Shown here: positions 60,814-64,000 of the stretch, piece after piece
How positions within the stretch are numbered: position 1 is the stretch's first letter
Layout: each line of letters opens with the position of its first letter
Assembly: GCA_038380435.1 (NCBI GenBank)
Contig: JAWZYU010000027.1
Coordinates: 1,857,156 to 1,921,155 of the forward strand
Origin: Ryuthela nishihirai
Lineage: Eukaryota; Arthropoda; Arachnida; Araneae; Heptathelidae
Length of the DNA: 64,000 nt
Reading direction: 5' to 3'
Translations under genes and position numbers: made by a program
The notes under the pieces: model-generated
Database searches by the model: none
Told to the model about the DNA's origin: nothing
What the model saw: only the letters and a program-made list of their open reading frames with translations

Positions 60814-61565
60814 ATGAAATCAGCCGTTGATAAAACCAATAAGCCAAAAAAAAACATTTTTAGTTGAATCTGAGAATAATGATTCGCAAGAAGCTTTTGA
60901 GTCATATAGTGAAGGTAAAGATAAAACATAGATCTCTTCTGATAGCTATAAGATTCGTGTTTCAGAGCCTGATACTTATGAAATTATTACCCAAAATGGC
61001 AAAACGCTCGAGGAAATATTGTCGTCTGAGTTAGAAGCTTCTTCCCCAGATATACCTTCAGATAATGATTTTACTATAGTTAGACCCAAGAACACTCACA
61101 TAAAACATGTAAAGTGAAAACTTTGCTGTCCTAATTGTGGAAAAAAAACATCCAGCAACATATGCTGAATGTTCTGCTAAAATTGCACCTTGTCGTACAA
61201 AAACATTCCAAATTAAAAATAACCTAACTTGGCCCCAAGCACTGAATAGATCTCAGATCCTCATCCATTCTTCAGCTAATTTTAAGGCCTCCCAACCAAA
61301 CACCTTTCAAGAAGAAAACGCAAAAATTCAACTGGAAGATTTGAAAGAATTTCCTTATCTCCTAAATAATAAACAAACTGCTTGCAGACATGAACAAAAT
61401 CCTGATACTATGAAGGATTCGATGTTATTGATAAAGAAATTAACAGATTTGGTGTTGAAGGGAATCGGATTTATTACTTCGAAAACCGAAGTCTCAGAGG
61501 AAGATATTAATTCCTTATTAGATATCAGAGACAAGATTGGCAGTTGCAGTGCAAGTAAAATTTGA
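60814..61565 (+). pseudogene. I-like gag (ORF1) with zinc-knuckle motif
   Basis: The ORF starts Met-Lys-Ser-Ala-Val-Asp-Lys-Thr-Asn-Lys. Stops or frame breaks lie near 60870, 60930 and 61120. The part at 61120-61195 reads Cys-Pro-Asn-Cys-Gly-Lys-Lys-His-Pro-Ala-Thr-Tyr-Ala-Glu-Cys, a CCHC-type knuckle, followed by Cys-Arg-Thr-Lys. The remainder (61137-61565) is Lys/Gln-rich and acidic without a known fold. Its expected role is RNA binding and particle formation. Confidence 0.65.
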
Positions 61566-63955
61566 AAAAAAGTTATATTCAATGATTTCCATCTACAATT
61601 CAGGAGAAAATATTCCTCGCGAAATCTTTTTTGGATTTAATCAATGCCTGTCCTCCCCTCGTAGGGATTTTGGCGCTCATGGCCTTAAGTGGAGCTCCAC
61701 TTCAACTAATAAGAGTGGAAAAGTAATTGAAGAAGTAATGGAAGAACTTAATTTGATTCTCCTAAATGATATGGCTCCCACTTTTTGGAATGGAAGAAAC
61801 GAATCTTTGCTTGACCTCACCATGGTTGATCCTGCCTTGGCATCTCAATTAACCTCTCTTACATTTAGTGACACTTTCACCAGTGACCATTTTCCGATTC
61901 TAATTAGTGGACTTTCAAAGAGAATGGAAAAGAATGAAACAAAAATTTTAAAATGGGAATCTTTCAGAACTGCTCTCAATCAAGAACTTGAAAAGGGCGA
62001 AGAAATATTTTCCATAAACAATATTACGGAAGGCATTAACACAGCTAATATAAAAAGTACTAGAGAAATCAATAATCCTAAAAACCTTAAATGTAATATT
62101 CAGTTTATTAACAGATTGATTGTCTTGGAAAGGCGGGCTGAAAGAAGGGCTAGAAAAACGAGAATTTTAGATCATATAATCTATTATAAAAGGATTAACG
62201 CATTAACAAAGAAGAAAATTAAGGAAGCCAGAAGGATGGAATGGGACAATTTCTGTCAAAGCATTGACCTTTTTACTCCCTCGGCAAAAATATGGAAAAT
62301 GATAAGGTCAGTTGGAAAACCGGTGTCTTCTTCTCTTTCCTGGAATGTTTTGCTTTTAGAGGAAAACAAAACTTTAGAAAATGTAGCAAATGAATTTGCA
62401 CTTATGTTTTCAACTTCAGGAACTAATTTAGTATCTCCTGAATTTCTTGAGAACCCGTTTGTGGTAGAGAGGGAATTAGAAAAGGCATACAATCTAAATC
62501 CAAAAGCTCCTGATTTCTTGGACAGGAAATTTAATATGAGTGAATTTAAACTTGCTCTTCAACACTCTAAATCATCTACCTCTCCGGAACCAGACGGTAT
62601 ATTCTATATGCTACTCAAGAATCTTCCGCGAAAACATTTTAACACTTTACTAGATCTTTTTAACGAAATCTGGGATATATTTGGAATACATCTTTAGTTG
62701 TTCCAGTTCTCAAGCCTACAAAATCAGCTGGAGATATATGACATCTTATAGACCTATTGCACTCTTCTCGTGCTTGGGAAAATAATTTGAAAGAATGGTG
62801 AACAGAAGACTAAATTGGATAACAGAATCAAACCATCTCCTTCACTATAACATTAATGGCTTCAGAGCTGGCAGAAGTTCAGTGAACTTTATTATTGACC
62901 TTGTCACATATATTCAAACAGGACTGAATGTTAAGAATATGTACACAGTTGCTATTTTTATAGATCTTCAAAAAGCTTACGACTCTATTTGGATTAACGG
63001 AATGCTTTACAAACTTCTGAAACTTGGAATTGCTGGAAACATGTTTTCTTATATTAAGAACTGGATGAAGGACAGGAAGATAATAGTGAAACTTAAAGAC
63101 ACCCTTTCAGATTCTTTTCCTTTGGATAAAGGCTTACCACAGGGCGGTATTTTGAGCCCTATGTTATTTGACTTGTATATATATATATGACCTCCAAGAT
63201 ATTTTATCCAGAAGTGTTAAATATTCCATGTATGCAGATGATATGGTTATCTGGTTAACAAGAAGAAATTTAACTAGAATACATACAGTACTAAAAAGGC
63301 ACTAGATGATACTAAACATTATTTTAAGTCATGGAGTTTAGACATCTCAAAAGATAAAAAGGTGATTTTGCCATTTTGCAAAAGTAGAAATCTTCCAAAC
63401 GTAAAATTTTACATTCAAAATGAACCTTTGTAAGTCGTAAAACAACATCGCTCTCTGGGAGTCTTACTAGATTCGGAGTTGAGGTGGAACCCTTATGTTC
63501 AACAGCTTGTTTCCTCTTCTAAATCATTCCTCAATATCCTCAAGTGCATTGGCTCAAGTAAAGGAGGAGCCTCACCAAATCAGATGTTGCATCTCTATAA
63601 AACTATGCTGAGATCCCGTTTAGAATATGGTGGATTCTTATTGGAAAGTATGAGTCCAGCCCTTGTCAAAAAGCTTGAGAGAATCCAGAATAGAGCTCTG
63701 AGAATCTGTCTGGGACAATTGCAGATGTGTCCAACTATATCGCTTAATACTGAGGCAAATATTCCAGCTCTCTCTGTAAGAAGACCACATATATTATTTT
63801 CACACTTTTCTCGAATGATACTTAAATTGGAATATGATCCTGTCACAGACAAGATCTTGCTTGGATCTAGGAAAAAGAAAAGCCATGTTATAACTTCAAT
63901 TCGGAGTCAACCTCTCTTTAAATTAGTAGTTTGCAAGAACACAGGGTTGATTTAA
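61537..63955 (+). pseudogene. I-like ORF2 (partial endonuclease, RT), broken
   Basis: Frame 61537-62697 starts within the endonuclease: Phe-Asn...Trp-Ser-Ser, a Leu-Leu-Asn-Asp...Pro-Thr-Phe segment, Leu-Leu-Asp-Leu-Thr, and Phe-Thr-Ser-Asp-His-Phe-Pro-Ile (SDH). It continues through a basic linker to the RT fingers, where Ser-Pro-Glu-Pro-Asp-Gly-Ile stands for the usual SPGPDxI. After frame breaks near 62697 and 62790, frame 62795-63190 gives Phe-Arg-Ala-Gly-Arg-Ser-Ser, Ile-Phe-Ile-Asp-Leu-Gln-Lys-Ala-Tyr-Asp-Ser and Gly-Leu-Pro-Gln-Gly-Gly-Ile-Leu-Ser-Pro. Tyr-Ala-Asp-Asp-Met-Val-Ile-Trp follows near 63230 in another frame. Frame 63479-63955 is the thumb and connection, with the Ile-Gly-Ser-Ser-Lys-Gly-Gly-Ala-Ser-Pro motif also seen in the 32-kb fragment. 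Confidence 0.83.
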
Positions 63956-64000
63956 TATCTAAAGATCCTCCTTGGACCTTTTCGAGTCCAAATTGCTCAT

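Larger units (their letters stand above)
60420..64000 (+). mobile_element. I-like LINE copy 2, runs off the window
   Basis: The plus-strand element belongs to the same family as the fragment at 31.9-33.66 kb. Visible in order are a GC-richer leader (about 60420-60810), gag-like ORF1, a partial endonuclease, RT with YADD, and the RT thumb. The 3' part lies beyond 64000. All ORFs carry frame breaks. A deletion has removed the N-terminal endonuclease, where ORF1 and ORF2 now overlap near 61540-61600. Confidence 0.8.

Overview
This is a eukaryotic, AT-rich, intron-bearing-type intergenic window made almost entirely of interspersed and tandem repeats. I could not recognise a single host protein-coding gene. 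The mixture points to an arthropod, and an arachnid such as a spider is my best guess (inference, moderate confidence). It contains RTE-like, Jockey-like and I/R1-like non-LTR retrotransposons, a Ty3/gypsy pol relic, a Tc1/mariner-type element carrying a DUF4817-like N-terminus, and two tRNA-headed SINE families. No virus, bacterial operon or CRISPR array is present.

Layout. 1-4.6 kb: five copies of one tRNA-derived SINE (called SINE-A here) in both orientations, plus a degenerate minisatellite. 4.8-7.06 kb: 5'-truncated I/R1-like LINE with RT, RNase H and a terminal Cys/His motif. 7.18-7.77 kb: a TIR-flanked Tc1/mariner-type deletion derivative with a TATA box and a small HTH ORF. 9.1-13.25 kb: degraded Jockey-like LINE (minus strand) with gag, endonuclease and RT pieces. 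13.45-22 kb: three 5'-truncated RTE-like copies ending in ATC/GAT microsatellite tails, plus relics of other LINEs. 22.9-26.4 kb: SINEs, including a 46-bp SINE stub between perfect 14-bp target-site duplications. 26.6-29.8 kb: old full-span RTE copy. 31.9-36.5 kb: I-like and Jockey-like copies, minus strand. 37.9-39.2 kb: second SINE family (SINE-B). 40.44-43.29 kb: a 2.85-kb minisatellite of about 35-bp units with 106-bp and 177-bp higher-order periods. 43.9-50.8 kb: a degenerate repeat block rich in 'taatccgac' motifs, split by a young RTE copy (45.9-49.93 kb) that itself carries a SINE-A insertion. 51.1-52.6 kb: nested minisatellite (about 16-bp, 79-bp and 633-bp levels). 53.0-53.3 kb: SINE-B inside an older interspersed repeat whose unoccupied relative lies at 58.9 kb. 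54.8-57.2 kb: gypsy pol relic in which a 49-bp piece of the RT gene has expanded to 25 near-identical tandem copies. 60.4-64 kb: an I-like LINE with gag and ORF2, running off the window.

How the parts work together. The LINE families encode or once encoded the endonuclease and reverse transcriptase that copy them and, in trans, the SINEs. Target-site duplications, 5' truncations and nested insertions give a relative order of events: the 'taatccgac' block is oldest, then the RTE insertion, then the SINE-A insertion into the RTE. SINE-B and the RTE-like family share an 11-base 3'-terminal string, which suggests a LINE-SINE partnership. All coding sequences seen carry frameshifts, stops or truncations, except the 443-codon 5'-truncated RTE stretch at 13.57-14.90 kb, which is open throughout.
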